NCBI GenBank assembly: GCA_028722305.1
Contig: JAQYHB010000026.1
Span: 1-45,437, forward strand
DNA from: Spirochaetales bacterium
GTDB taxonomy: Bacteria > Spirochaetota > Spirochaetia > Sphaerochaetales > Sphaerochaetaceae
DNA length: 45,437 nucleotides
Reading direction: 5' to 3'
The position numbers were made by a program, and so were the translations under genes. The notes under the pieces were generated by a model. It made no database searches and had not been told where the DNA came from. It worked only from the letters and a program-made list of their open reading frames with translations. Positions within the stretch are counted from its first letter, which is position 1. The number at the start of each line of letters is the position of its first letter. Below, piece after piece: positions 1-6,997 of this stretch.

Positions 1-1
1 C

Positions 2-613
2 AAGGACAAGCGGATCGGCGTCCTGCTCAACATCGAGGGACAGAACGAGGTGCGCTCGTACGAGGCAGTGAAGCGGAGGATGCTCTACTACACCTGCCGG
101 CTGGTCAGCGAGCAGAAGGAGGACGTCTTCACGGACGACCAGTACGGGGACCTCGCGGAGGTGGTGTCGGTCTGGATCTTCCTCAGGCCGGCGGAGAAGG
201 ACCAGGGGCGCGTGGTCGAGTGGAGCATGGCCGCAAGGCAGCTCACCGGCCTGGACGAGAGCGGCACCAGGTGGAAAGGCAGGTTGGAGGGGCTGAAGGT
301 GGTGGCCGTTTGCGTCCCGGTCCAGAAGCATGTACAATCGAAGACGGTGGCGGACCTGCTGGGGGTGTGGCTGAACGCCTTGCTTCCGCCCCAGAGCGAG
401 GAGGATACGGGCATGTTCGAGGGTGCAGGCCGCTCCTTGTGGAAGGAAGTACGCCAACAAGGAATTCAAGAAGGCAAGGGGACAACCTTGCGGGAAAACA
501 TCCGAAGCCTTGTCAAACGGCTCCACCTGTCGACAGAACAGGCGATGGATGCGTTGGATATTCCTCCGGATGAGCGGGACCGTATCCGTAAGAAGCTCCT
601 GCCGTCTTTGTGA
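2..613 (+). CDS. Rpn-family PD-(D/E)XK nuclease / putative transposase, 5' truncated by window
   Basis: The reading frame is open from base 2, so the true start lies before the window; 203 residues are visible. The first residues contain an IExQ motif (LLNIEGQNE) followed by a YEAVKRRMLYYTCRL stretch, a DQYGDLAEVVSVWI segment and, near the C-terminus, a polar helix ending in RIRKKLLPSL. This order is typical of the Rpn/PDDEXK_2 family annotated as recombination-promoting nuclease or putative transposase; the E and Q would belong to the catalytic core, and the Asp before it is outside the window. Members often occur in many copies in treponemes and clostridia. The biological role is unsettled. 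A terminator follows at 639-677, so it is transcribed apart from hipBA. Confidence 0.75.
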   Translation, partial: KDKRIGVLLNIEGQNEVRSYEAVKRRMLYYTCRLVSEQKEDVFTDDQYGDLAEVVSVWIFLRPAEKDQGRVVEWSMAARQLTGLDESGTRWKGRLEGLKVVAVCVPVQKHVQSKTVADLLGVWLNALLPPQSEEDTGMFEGAGRSLWKEVRQQGIQEGKGTTLRENIRSLVKRLHLSTEQAMDALDIPPDERDRIRKKLLPSL

Positions 614-638
614 TGCGAGAGAAGTTTTGGATATCGGA

Positions 639-677
639 GGGAATGTTGTTCTGCAAAAGCGCAGCATTCCCTTTTTT
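639..677 (+). terminator. Rho-independent terminator after the nuclease gene
   Basis: GGGAATG (639-645) pairs with CATTCCC (665-671), with an inner CTGC/GCAG extension, and six T residues follow at 672-677. It lies 25 bases after the stop codon of the upstream gene. Confidence 0.8.
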
Positions 678-810
678 GTGTTCCTTCTTCCGTAAATATC
701 TGAGGAGCGCTTTTCTGGTTTCTCTGGCAGGTTGGTGTATCGCACGGGATGTTCCACTTGTTCTTATAGCGGAGAGAGGGCGTGGAATCTGCGGCAACTT
801 CCTGGAGTGT

Positions 811-888
811 CTTTGTGGGATACAAAGTGCAATAAAGTACCTTTAATATGTGAAAAACAACTACTAAGGGTAAAACTTTGCACTTTGT
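811..888. promoter_or_regulatory. Probable HipB operator: separated inverted repeat
   Basis: ACAAAGTGCAA (822-832) and its exact reverse complement TTGCACTTTGT (878-888) lie 45 bases apart. The left arm is also half of a local palindrome, CTTTGT-ggga t-ACAAAG (811-827). The right arm covers the -35 box of the hipB promoter. Autorepression through paired operators is known for HipB; its assignment here is inference. The rest of the 310-base interval 614-923 holds the upstream terminator and no convincing gene. Confidence 0.55.
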
Positions 889-906
889 TTTTTGTTGTGA
901 TATACT
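878..906 (+). promoter_or_regulatory. hipBA promoter
   Basis: TTGCAC (878-883), a 17-base spacer and TATACT (901-906) form a near-consensus sigma70-type promoter. Transcription should begin near 913, leaving only about 11 bases before the hipB start at 924; a GGAGG at 913-917 sits at this predicted 5' end. Confidence 0.7.
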
Positions 907-923
907 CGTATCGGAGGGTGGAC

Positions 924-1262
924 ATGCGCATTATCTCGGAATCGTCGGATACGGAGGTCCTGCAGGAACTGGGAGAACGTCTGAAAAGGCTGAGGATCGC
1001 CTCGTGGAAGACGCAGGCAGACTTGGCAACTGCGACCGGAATCGCCCTGAGGACGGTCAAGAACCTCGAAGCCGGGAAAGACGTGGCATTTTCCACCGTG
1101 CTCAAGGTCATGAGGGCCCTGGATGTGCTTCAGAATCTGGATACGGCGATTCCTCCACTGGAAATCAGCCCGAACGAGATCATGAAAATGGGAAAGCAGC
1201 GCGAACGTGTCCGCAGGGCCAGTGGCAGGACTACCGCATGGAAATGGGGGGATGAAACATGA
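924..1262 (+). CDS. hipB: HipB-type antitoxin, HTH transcriptional regulator
   Basis: A 112-residue protein. Residues about 12-70 form an Xre/Cro helix-turn-helix: LGERLKRLRIASWKTQADLA, then TGIALRTVKNLEAGKD as the recognition region. It would bind its own operator and neutralise the downstream kinase toxin. The ATG at 924 is chosen because GGAGG lies six bases upstream and the promoter at 878-906 leaves no room for the longer in-frame start at 732. Its TGA overlaps the hipA start in an ATGA (1259-1262), indicating translational coupling. The C-terminal tail (RERVRRASGRTTAWKWGDET) is basic and makes it longer than the 88-residue E. coli HipB. Confidence 0.85.
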   Translation: MRIISESSDTEVLQELGERLKRLRIASWKTQADLATATGIALRTVKNLEAGKDVAFSTVLKVMRALDVLQNLDTAIPPLEISPNEIMKMGKQRERVRRASGRTTAWKWGDET

Positions 1263-2581
1263 CGTCGGCGTATGTGGTGCTCTGGGGCACAATCATTGGT
1301 TCCGTCGTATTTGACGAGAGGCGGAAGATCGGAATTTTCGAATACGATCCGGCGTTCAGGACTTCGCGCATTGAGGTCTCGCCGATTGTCATGCCGCTTT
1401 CCGCCCGGAGATACGAGTTCCCTCAGTTGCGGGCGGAGTCCTTTCACGGACTGCCGGGATTGCTCGCCGACAGCCTGCCCGACAAATTCGGCAATGCCGT
1501 CATAGACGCATGGCTCGCGCATCAGGGAAGAAGCCCTCAGTCGTTCAATCCCGTCGAGCGTTTGTGCTACACGGGTAGCAGAGGCATGGGCGCGCTTGAA
1601 TATGTCCCTGCGCGCGGCCCGGACCCGAGGGAAAGCCAACAGATCGAGATTGACCGGCTTGTCGAACTCGCTACAAAAGTCCTGCAGGCGAGAAAAGGCA
1701 TGCATGTGGTTCTCGGAACCGATTCCCTTGAGGAAATCATCAAGGTGGGCTCTTCGGCGGGAGGTGCGAGGGCTAAGGCCGTCATCGCGTGGAACGAGAC
1801 CACCGGGGACATCAGGTCCGGCCAGCTTCCTGCCGGAATCGGGTACGGGAACTGGCTCATGAAATTCGACGGGGTGGATGGCAACGGCGATAAGGATGGG
1901 GATGACGGTCCCCAGTACACCCGGATCGAGTACGCGTACTACCTCATGGCTTTGGCATCCGGAATCGACATGTCGGAATGCAGGCTTCTTGACGAAGGCG
2001 GGCGGAGGCACTTCATGACACGACGGTTCGACAGGGACATGCGTACCGGAGACAAGATCCATATGCAGACCCTCGGCGCGCTGGCCCATTTCGACTTCAA
2101 TGTGAGCGGCGCATACAGCTATGAGGACGCGGCGAGGATCATGAGAAGGCTCAGGCTGCCGTACACGGATATGGAGCGGTTGTTCCGCCGGATGGTGTTC
2201 AACGTGCTCGCCTGGAACCATGACGACCATGTGAAGAACCTGTCTTTCCTCATGGACCGCAACGGCACATGGTCGCTTGCTCCCGCATATGACGTCACGT
2301 ACGCATACAAACCGGACAGCATGTGGGTGAGCAGCCATCAGATGACAATCAACGGAAAACAAAGCGACATCGGGTTGCGCGACCTTCTCGCTGCAGGGGC
2401 CAATATGGGAATCAGGGAAAGCCGGGCCCGGTCCATTGTCATCGAAGTGAAGGACGGGATCGGTGGATGGGATGGCTTCGCGAAAAGCGCTGGTTTGTCC
2501 ATGCGGGTCGCCGGCGCCATCGGCGCGAAACTCTTGGAATCGCAAAGGCGATTTTCCCGTGAACTGCAAGCGATTGTCTGA
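1259..2581 (+). CDS. hipA: HipA-family serine/threonine kinase toxin
   Basis: At 440 residues it matches the length of E. coli HipA. It contains the HipA N-terminal domain (about 1-110), the glycine-rich VGSSAGGARAK loop (163-173) whose serine region is the autophosphorylation/ATP-lid segment, the WLMKFD strand with the ATP-binding lysine (202), the catalytic WNHDDHVKNLSFLMD loop (319-333) and the metal-binding AYDVTYA (343-349). HipA kinases phosphorylate aminoacyl-tRNA synthetases (GltX in E. coli) and trigger dormancy; the target here cannot be told from sequence. All catalytic residues look intact, so the toxin is probably active. It is coupled to hipB by a four-base overlap. Confidence 0.92.
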   Translation: MTSAYVVLWGTIIGSVVFDERRKIGIFEYDPAFRTSRIEVSPIVMPLSARRYEFPQLRAESFHGLPGLLADSLPDKFGNAVIDAWLAHQGRSPQSFNPVERLCYTGSRGMGALEYVPARGPDPRESQQIEIDRLVELATKVLQARKGMHVVLGTDSLEEIIKVGSSAGGARAKAVIAWNETTGDIRSGQLPAGIGYGNWLMKFDGVDGNGDKDGDDGPQYTRIEYAYYLMALASGIDMSECRLLDEGGRRHFMTRRFDRDMRTGDKIHMQTLGALAHFDFNVSGAYSYEDAARIMRRLRLPYTDMERLFRRMVFNVLAWNHDDHVKNLSFLMDRNGTWSLAPAYDVTYAYKPDSMWVSSHQMTINGKQSDIGLRDLLAAGANMGIRESRARSIVIEVKDGIGGWDGFAKSAGLSMRVAGAIGAKLLESQRRFSRELQAIV

Positions 2582-2650
2582 GTCCGTTACCGCATTGTTC
2601 CGGGGCCCATTCATTCCGAAGGAAGCGCAGGCGGCCGAGGGTGCCTTCCA

Positions 2651-2680
2651 TTGACTTTTCAGACTGCATTCTGCTAGATT
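2651..2680 (+). promoter_or_regulatory. Promoter of the tRNA-Val / riboswitch transcript
   Basis: TTGACT (2651-2656), an 18-base spacer and TAGATT (2675-2680) with an extended TGC just before it. Predicted transcription start is near 2687, only about three bases ahead of the mature tRNA 5' end at 2690. No second promoter is visible between the tRNA and the riboswitch. Confidence 0.65.
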
Positions 2681-2689
2681 TGTCTCTGC

Positions 2690-2761
2690 GGCCGGATAGC
2701 TCAGTGGGAGAGCAGGTGCCTTACACGCACCGGGTCGGGGGTTCAAACCCCTCTCCGGTCA
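2690..2761 (+). tRNA. tRNA-Val (anticodon UAC)
   Basis: Folds as a full cloverleaf. Acceptor GGCCGGA (2690-2696) pairs with TCCGGTC (2754-2760), with one G-T pair. The D stem is GCTC/GAGC. The anticodon stem GGTGC/GCACC holds loop CTTACAC with anticodon TAC at 2722-2724. The T stem GGGGG/CCCTC holds loop TTCAAAC. The discriminator base is A2761. CCA is not encoded. The manganese-type riboswitch begins within five bases of the 3' end, so the tRNA must be cut from a longer transcript. Confidence 0.95.
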
Positions 2762-2765
2762 AACT

Positions 2766-2880
2766 GAAGGGGAGTAGTCCTGAAAAGGATGGAGTCAACA
2801 GCCGGCAGTAGCCTGGTTCCATCCAACCGCATGTGGCGGGTGCACAAGACCTTCTGGATATCAAGTCCAGGGGGTCTTGT
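2766..2880 (+). ncRNA. yybP-ykoY-type manganese riboswitch
   Basis: The conserved landmarks appear in order: GGGGAGTAG (2769-2777), a TCCT-GAAA-AGGA hairpin (2778-2789), GTCAACA (2794-2800) and GCACAAGACCTTC (2842-2854). A five-base P1 helix GAAGG/CCTTC (2766-2770 with 2850-2854) closes the element, as in the known family. Between them lie hairpins CCGG..CCTGG and CCGC/GCGG. The expression platform overlaps the 3' end: ACAAGACC (2844-2851) can instead pair with GGTCTTGT (2873-2880) to make a terminator. Mn2+ binding would protect the aptamer and let transcription continue, an ON switch, as known for this class. Assignment is by recalled consensus, not a covariance-model search. Confidence 0.8.
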
Positions 2881-2890
2881 TTGTGTTTTC
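2844..2890 (+). terminator. Riboswitch-controlled terminator (also the only visible tRNA-Val terminator)
   Basis: ACAAGACC (2844-2851) pairs perfectly with GGTCTTGT (2873-2880), with an inner CTGGA/TCCAG stem (2854-2858, 2866-2870) and loop TATCAAG. A T-rich tract TTGTGTTTT follows (2881-2889). The 5' arm is the conserved aptamer segment, so aptamer and terminator exclude each other. Confidence 0.75.
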
Positions 2891-2908
2891 CCCTGAAAGG
2901 AGTTTCGT

Positions 2909-4189
2909 ATGGACAAGATGCAAGTCGGAGTGCTTGCGATGGTGCTGGCAATGTATGCCGTCGTCATCCTCAAAAGCGAATGGAAGGTGTGGGCAAGCGT
3001 CGTCTGCGCTGCGCTCATGGTCGCCACCGGGGTCGTCGGCATCCATGAGGCGTTCTTTTCCATGATCAACTGGAACGTATTGATGATCTACGTGGGGTCG
3101 ATGGTCATCGCCGAGATGTTCCTGTACAGCAAGGCGCCGGCCGTGCTTGCCGACCGGATCATCTCCACCAGCAAGAATGTCGGGCATGCCATCGTCGCGA
3201 TTCTGGTCATGACCGGCATCATCAGCGCCTTCGTCGAGAACGTAGCCACCGTCCTGGTCATGGCTCCCATCTGCCTCGCGCTGAGCAAGAAGCTGAAGAT
3301 GGACCCGACCTACTTCATGGTCGGCCTTGCCGTCATGGCCAACCTCGAGGGGACCGCCACGCTGGTAGGCGACCCTCCGAGCATGATTTTCGCCAACTAC
3401 ACCGGCTACGGGTTCAATGACTTCCTGTTCCACGAGGGCAGGATTTCCATCTGTTGGTTCATACAGGTCGGCCTCTTGGCAGGCGCCTTGTATTTCCTCT
3501 TCCATTTCCGCAATGCCGAGCAGCCGCCGAAGGTGGAGGGAGAGAAGATGGTCAGTTGGGTGCCGACCATCCTGCTTCTGGGCATGATCTTCGGCCTGGC
3601 CCTCTGCTCCTTTCTGCAGAGCGGTGTCGGATTCCTCAGCGGTTCTTTCGTGCTTGCCTTGGGCGTTGTCGCCGCCCTCTGGTACCTGCTGGGACAGAAA
3701 AAGGGGAAGGGAGAGACCATTTCCATGCTTCGCGGCCTGGATTGGGAGACCATTTTCTTCCTTGCCGGCATCTTCGTGGTCGTCGGGGGGATCGAGAACT
3801 CCGGGCTTCTGGAGCTGCTTGCCGGACACATGGAGTCCCTGATCGGCGGCAACGTCCTGGTCGGGTTCATCCTGATCCTGCTGGTTTCCGTCCTGATCAG
3901 CGGCTTTGTCGACAACGTCCCCTACATCATGGTGATGCTGCCGGTCGCCGACCAGCTTGGCAGGGGGCTCGGCCTGGCACCCGAACTGTACATGTTCGCC
4001 CTGTTGATTGGCTCCTGCCTGGGCGGCAACCTGACCTGCTACGGCGCTTCGGCCAATGTGGTCGCCGTCGGCATCCTGAAGAAGCACGGCGTTCCCTGCA
4101 ACTTCGGCAACTGGCTGAAAATCGGGGTTCCGTTCACCTTGCTCACCACTGCCGCGTCGGCTGTTTCCCTCTGGCTCGTCTGGGCCTGA
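2909..4189 (+). CDS. ArsB/NhaD (SLC13-like) ion transporter under manganese-riboswitch control
   Basis: A 426-residue polytopic membrane protein with roughly 11-12 hydrophobic segments. Two pseudo-symmetric halves each carry an ion-transporter signature: SAFVENVATVLVMAPI followed by GTATLVGDPPSM in the first half, and SGFVDNVPYIMVMLP followed by GSCLGGNLTCYGASANVV in the second. These place it in the ArsB/NhaD permease group of the ion transporter superfamily, whose members move arsenite, Na+/H+ or organic anions. AAAGGAG (2896-2902) sits six bases before the ATG. The manganese-type riboswitch directly upstream suggests a role in Mn2+ export or in relieving Mn2+ stress; that substrate is inference, since the usual partners of this riboswitch are MntP, TerC, UPF0016 and P-type ATPases. 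Confidence 0.85.
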   Translation: MDKMQVGVLAMVLAMYAVVILKSEWKVWASVVCAALMVATGVVGIHEAFFSMINWNVLMIYVGSMVIAEMFLYSKAPAVLADRIISTSKNVGHAIVAILVMTGIISAFVENVATVLVMAPICLALSKKLKMDPTYFMVGLAVMANLEGTATLVGDPPSMIFANYTGYGFNDFLFHEGRISICWFIQVGLLAGALYFLFHFRNAEQPPKVEGEKMVSWVPTILLLGMIFGLALCSFLQSGVGFLSGSFVLALGVVAALWYLLGQKKGKGETISMLRGLDWETIFFLAGIFVVVGGIENSGLLELLAGHMESLIGGNVLVGFILILLVSVLISGFVDNVPYIMVMLPVADQLGRGLGLAPELYMFALLIGSCLGGNLTCYGASANVVAVGILKKHGVPCNFGNWLKIGVPFTLLTTAASAVSLWLVWA

Positions 4190-4196
4190 GGCACGT

Positions 4197-4225
4197 TTGC
4201 AACATCGGGACTGTTTTGGTACGAT
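4197..4225 (+). promoter_or_regulatory. Promoter with leaderless spacing ahead of the CmpB-type gene
   Basis: TTGCAA (4197-4202), 17-base spacer, TACGAT (4220-4225). Only six bases separate the -10 box from the ATG at 4232, and no Shine-Dalgarno sequence is present, so the mRNA probably starts at or next to the start codon. Confidence 0.55.
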
Positions 4226-4231
4226 AGTGCC

Positions 4232-5041
4232 ATGCAGTCCCATGTGGTTTTCCAGCAGTATGTCCTGTACTTCGTCGTGTATTCCGTCTGCGGGTATTTC
4301 GCGGAGGTCACCTACTGCTCGTTGCTCCAGCGCAAGCTGGTCAACAGGGGGTTCCTGTACGGGCCATGGATCCCCATCTACGGTTTCGGCGGCCTTGTCA
4401 TCCATGTGGCGACCTCTTCCCTGCACGTTGCCGCAAGCAATCCGGTGGTCGTCTTCTTCACCAGCATGGTGAGCGCTTCGGTCATCGAGTACATCGGTTC
4501 CTGGTGGATGGAGAAGGCCTTTGGGCTGAAGCTGTGGGACTACAGCAAGCACCGCTTCAACATCAATGGCCGCGTCTGCCTGCTGAACAGCACGCTGTTC
4601 GGCTTGGGCGGACTGGCATTGACTTACGGCGGCCATTCCTCGGCAGCCGGCTGGGTTGACAGGCTCAGCCCGCAGGCCCTCGCCTGGTCGAGCAATTCGT
4701 TGTTGCTGCTCTTCACCATCGATTTCGTCTGCTCCGTCTACCGGCTCAAGAAGTTCCGTGAGGGACTGGCGGAACTGCAGCGCTTGGTCGAGCAGGGAAG
4801 GGAGAACCTCGAGCTGCTGAAGACGATGGATCGCAAGGAAGTGGTGGAATTGGTCCAGAATCGCTTTGCCGAGAAGGCGGCCTTGTGGAAAGGGAACTTC
4901 GGGCGTCAGGGCAAATTGCTTCTGTCCAAATTCCCGACCATGCGTGGAGGTTCGCTTCCCCACATGGACGAGCTGCTTGAGCTGTTGAAGGCCGAAGATC
5001 CCCTGAAAGAATTCAAACAAAAGGTTCTGAAACATGATTAA
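4232..5041 (+). CDS. Putative ABC-transporter type IV (CmpB-like) membrane protein
   Basis: A 269-residue protein. The N-terminal half (about 8-170) has four or more membrane segments and the family hallmarks CGYFAEV, NRGFLYGPWIPIYGFGG, EYIGSWWMEK and LWDYSKHRFNINGRVCLLNS, typical of the CmpB / PF06541 family. These proteins were named from sequence as ABC-transporter-like, but no ATPase partner is next to it and no function is established. The C-terminal third (about 175-265) is a charged, probably coiled-coil cytoplasmic tail. The downstream yggS start overlaps its last codons by eight bases, so the two are translated together. Confidence 0.75.
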   Translation: MQSHVVFQQYVLYFVVYSVCGYFAEVTYCSLLQRKLVNRGFLYGPWIPIYGFGGLVIHVATSSLHVAASNPVVVFFTSMVSASVIEYIGSWWMEKAFGLKLWDYSKHRFNINGRVCLLNSTLFGLGGLALTYGGHSSAAGWVDRLSPQALAWSSNSLLLLFTIDFVCSVYRLKKFREGLAELQRLVEQGRENLELLKTMDRKEVVELVQNRFAEKAALWKGNFGRQGKLLLSKFPTMRGGSLPHMDELLELLKAEDPLKEFKQKVLKHD

Positions 5042-5729
5042 GGAAACACTCGAACAGGTTCGCGAGGAGATTCGCGACGCGGAGAAACTGGCTGGCAGAG
5101 CCGAAGGTTCGGTAGCGCTGATGGCGGTCAGCAAACTGCACACCTATGAGAACGTGCTGGAGGCCTATGCCTGCGGCCAGCGGCTTTTCGGAGAAAACCA
5201 CGTGCAGGAAGTTGAGGCGAAATTCCCGCTCCAGCGCCCCGAGGGTATGGTGTTGCACCTGATCGGACACTTACAGAGCAACAAGGTGAACAAGATTGTC
5301 CCCTTGGTCGATGGCATCGACAGCGTCGACTCGCTCCGGCTGTTGGAGAAGATCGAGAAGGCTGCCACCGCCAGCAACAAGACCATCGAGGTGCTCTTCG
5401 AGGTCAACACCAGCGGCGAAGAGCAGAAGAGCGGCTTTGTCTCCGACGAGGCCCTTTTCGAAACACTTTCCCACGCGGGAGAGATGCCCCACATCAAGGT
5501 GAAGGGGCTGATGACGGTCGGCCCGCTGGGTGGCGATGCCGACAAGAACCGTCAGGCCTTCAGACGACTACGCCAGTTACGCGATGAGTGCCAAAAGCGC
5601 TATCCCTCCCTGGACTTCTCCACGCTCAGCATGGGCATGAGCGGAGATTTCCCAATCGCCATCGAGGAGGGCAGTACCATGGTCCGCATCGGTACTGCCA
5701 TCTTCGGTCCCAGGAACTACAACCTGTAA
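5034..5729 (+). CDS. yggS: YggS/PROSC-family pyridoxal-5'-phosphate homeostasis protein
   Basis: A 231-residue single-domain alanine-racemase-like TIM barrel. The PLP-binding lysine is Lys34 in LMAVSKLHTYENV. Also present are the family motifs FGENHVQEVEAKF, LHLIGHLQSNKV, NTSGEEQKSGF, GLMTVGPLGGD and SMGMSGDFPIAIEEGSTMVRIG, the last binding the PLP phosphate. The protein carries and buffers PLP in the cytoplasm and affects amino-acid balance; no enzyme activity is known. Its start overlaps the upstream membrane-protein gene by eight bases. Confidence 0.95.
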   Translation: MIKETLEQVREEIRDAEKLAGRAEGSVALMAVSKLHTYENVLEAYACGQRLFGENHVQEVEAKFPLQRPEGMVLHLIGHLQSNKVNKIVPLVDGIDSVDSLRLLEKIEKAATASNKTIEVLFEVNTSGEEQKSGFVSDEALFETLSHAGEMPHIKVKGLMTVGPLGGDADKNRQAFRRLRQLRDECQKRYPSLDFSTLSMGMSGDFPIAIEEGSTMVRIGTAIFGPRNYNL

Positions 5730-5733
5730 GCCT

Positions 5734-6096
5734 ATGAAGCGATTCCTCGCTACGGTGTTGATCCTGCTGCTTCTCTTGCCGCTCGCTGCTGCGGAGACGG
5801 ACTCGACGACGGTGACGTACGAGCCCTACCAGAGCGGGGAGTTCCCCCAGTGGGCCTATGAGCTTCGCAGGGGGGAAACCCTCTTCTTCGGCTCGCTGGC
5901 CATTACCTTTCCGATGGTCGTTCTTGGCTGGAACGGCATTAACCTGATGGGAGGCGACCTGCCTACCTCGCCCGCGTTCGAGACCACGCTGAAGCAGGCG
6001 GGGGTGGCCTGCATCCTTTCGTTCGGCATTGCCCTTGCCGACTGGATCATCGGTGAGGTTCAGGAGAACCGACAGAATGCCAAGCAGAACTATTGA
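5734..6096 (+). CDS. Small exported or membrane protein, unknown
   Basis: A 120-residue protein I do not recognise. It starts with a clear signal sequence (KR followed by ATVLILLLLLPLAAAE, cleavage likely near residue 20). Two further hydrophobic segments follow at about 51-67 (FGSLAITFPMVVLGW) and 88-107 (GVACILSFGIALADWII). The stretch between them carries WAYELRRGETLFFGS. It starts four bases after the yggS stop and its 3' end overlaps the next gene by 20 bases, so it belongs to the cmpB-like/yggS/rluD-like operon. It could be a small inner-membrane or envelope protein; no function can be assigned. Confidence 0.7.
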   Translation: MKRFLATVLILLLLLPLAAAETDSTTVTYEPYQSGEFPQWAYELRRGETLFFGSLAITFPMVVLGWNGINLMGGDLPTSPAFETTLKQAGVACILSFGIALADWIIGEVQENRQNAKQNY

Positions 6097-6997
6097 GAAA
6101 CAGATTGTCGTCTCCGGCAGTGACGGGAAGACCCGGTTGGACAAATATGTCGCTTCCCTCGGAGAAGTACCCCGTACTGTCTTCCAGGACAGGAGCATCC
6201 AGATTTCCGTCAACGGCAAGAAGCAGAAGAAGAGCGTTCTCGTCCACGACGGAGACCACATCTTCCTGACTTACACGGAAAGCTTTTTCGACGGAGTGAA
6301 AGCGGAGGATATCCCGCTGGATGTCCTGTACGAGGACGACGATGTGCTGGTGATCGACAAGGTGCAGGGCATGGTGGTCCATCCTGCCGCAGGCAACTGG
6401 GACGGAACCTTGGTCGGAGCGCTGCTGTTCCGCTATGGTTCCGGCTTCGCCGACGAGGAAGGGGACGAGCTACGCCCGGGAATCGTCCACCGCCTGGACA
6501 AGGATACCAGCGGGACGATGGTGGTCGCCCGCAATCCGGAAAGCCAACGCCGCCTGGTGGAACAGTTCAAAAACCACACGACGGAAAAAGTCTATATCGC
6601 CATCGTCAAGGGACAGTTCCCCACAAGCCACGGCGTCATCGAGACCGGCATCAGGCGCTCCGATCGGGACCGCAGGAAATTCTGCACCTGTCCCCCAGAC
6701 GAGGGCAAACGAGCCTATACCGAATACCAGATCCTACGACGCTACCGGACCTGCAGTCTTGCCAGGATTACCATCAGGACTGGGCGAACCCATCAGATCC
6801 GGGTCCATATGGCCTCAATCGGCCATCCGGTCGTCGGGGATCCTCTGTACGGAAGGGGTGATGACAAGGCGACGTTGATGCTGCACGCCTTCAGCCTTTC
6901 CTTCGACCAGCCGATGACGGGAAGGCGCCTTACGTTCCGCAGCCCGATGCCGGAACGCTTCAAACAGTATTTGGCCGGTCAGCGCTCCAGAATTTGA
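6077..6997 (+). CDS. RluA/RluD-family pseudouridine synthase
   Basis: A 306-residue protein with an N-terminal S4 RNA-binding domain (about 12-70, TRLDKYVASLGEVPRTVFQDR) and a pseudouridine synthase catalytic domain (about 85-300). The signature GIVHRLDKDTSG contains catalytic Asp141, and RTGRTHQIRVHMASIGHPVVGDPLYG is the second family motif. It isomerises uridines in structured RNA; RluD-type enzymes with an S4 domain usually act on 23S rRNA helix 69, but exact specificity cannot be read here. The ATG at 6077 is preferred over the upstream start at 6029 because the S4 domain begins just after it and AGGAG lies at 6062-6066. Its 3' end overlaps the convergent minus-strand gene by 38 bases. 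Confidence 0.92.
   Translation: MPSRTIEKQIVVSGSDGKTRLDKYVASLGEVPRTVFQDRSIQISVNGKKQKKSVLVHDGDHIFLTYTESFFDGVKAEDIPLDVLYEDDDVLVIDKVQGMVVHPAAGNWDGTLVGALLFRYGSGFADEEGDELRPGIVHRLDKDTSGTMVVARNPESQRRLVEQFKNHTTEKVYIAIVKGQFPTSHGVIETGIRRSDRDRRKFCTCPPDEGKRAYTEYQILRRYRTCSLARITIRTGRTHQIRVHMASIGHPVVGDPLYGRGDDKATLMLHAFSLSFDQPMTGRRLTFRSPMPERFKQYLAGQRSRI

Noticed and set aside
610-846. 78-codon frame in the 614-923 interval
   Set aside because: It runs through the terminator at 639-677 and ends before the hipB promoter; no ribosome site and no protein character beyond a chance hydrophobic run.
2611-2660. Possible terminator after hipA (GGAAG...CTTCC)
   Set aside because: Weak five-base stem with a large loop, and the T-rich bases after it are part of the tRNA promoter.
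2861-5143. Long minus-strand open frame of 760 codons opposite the transporter and CmpB-like genes
   Set aside because: It mirrors strong plus-strand genes with clear family motifs; its translation is low-complexity His/Gln/Asp/Gly-rich, as expected from codon bias on the other strand.
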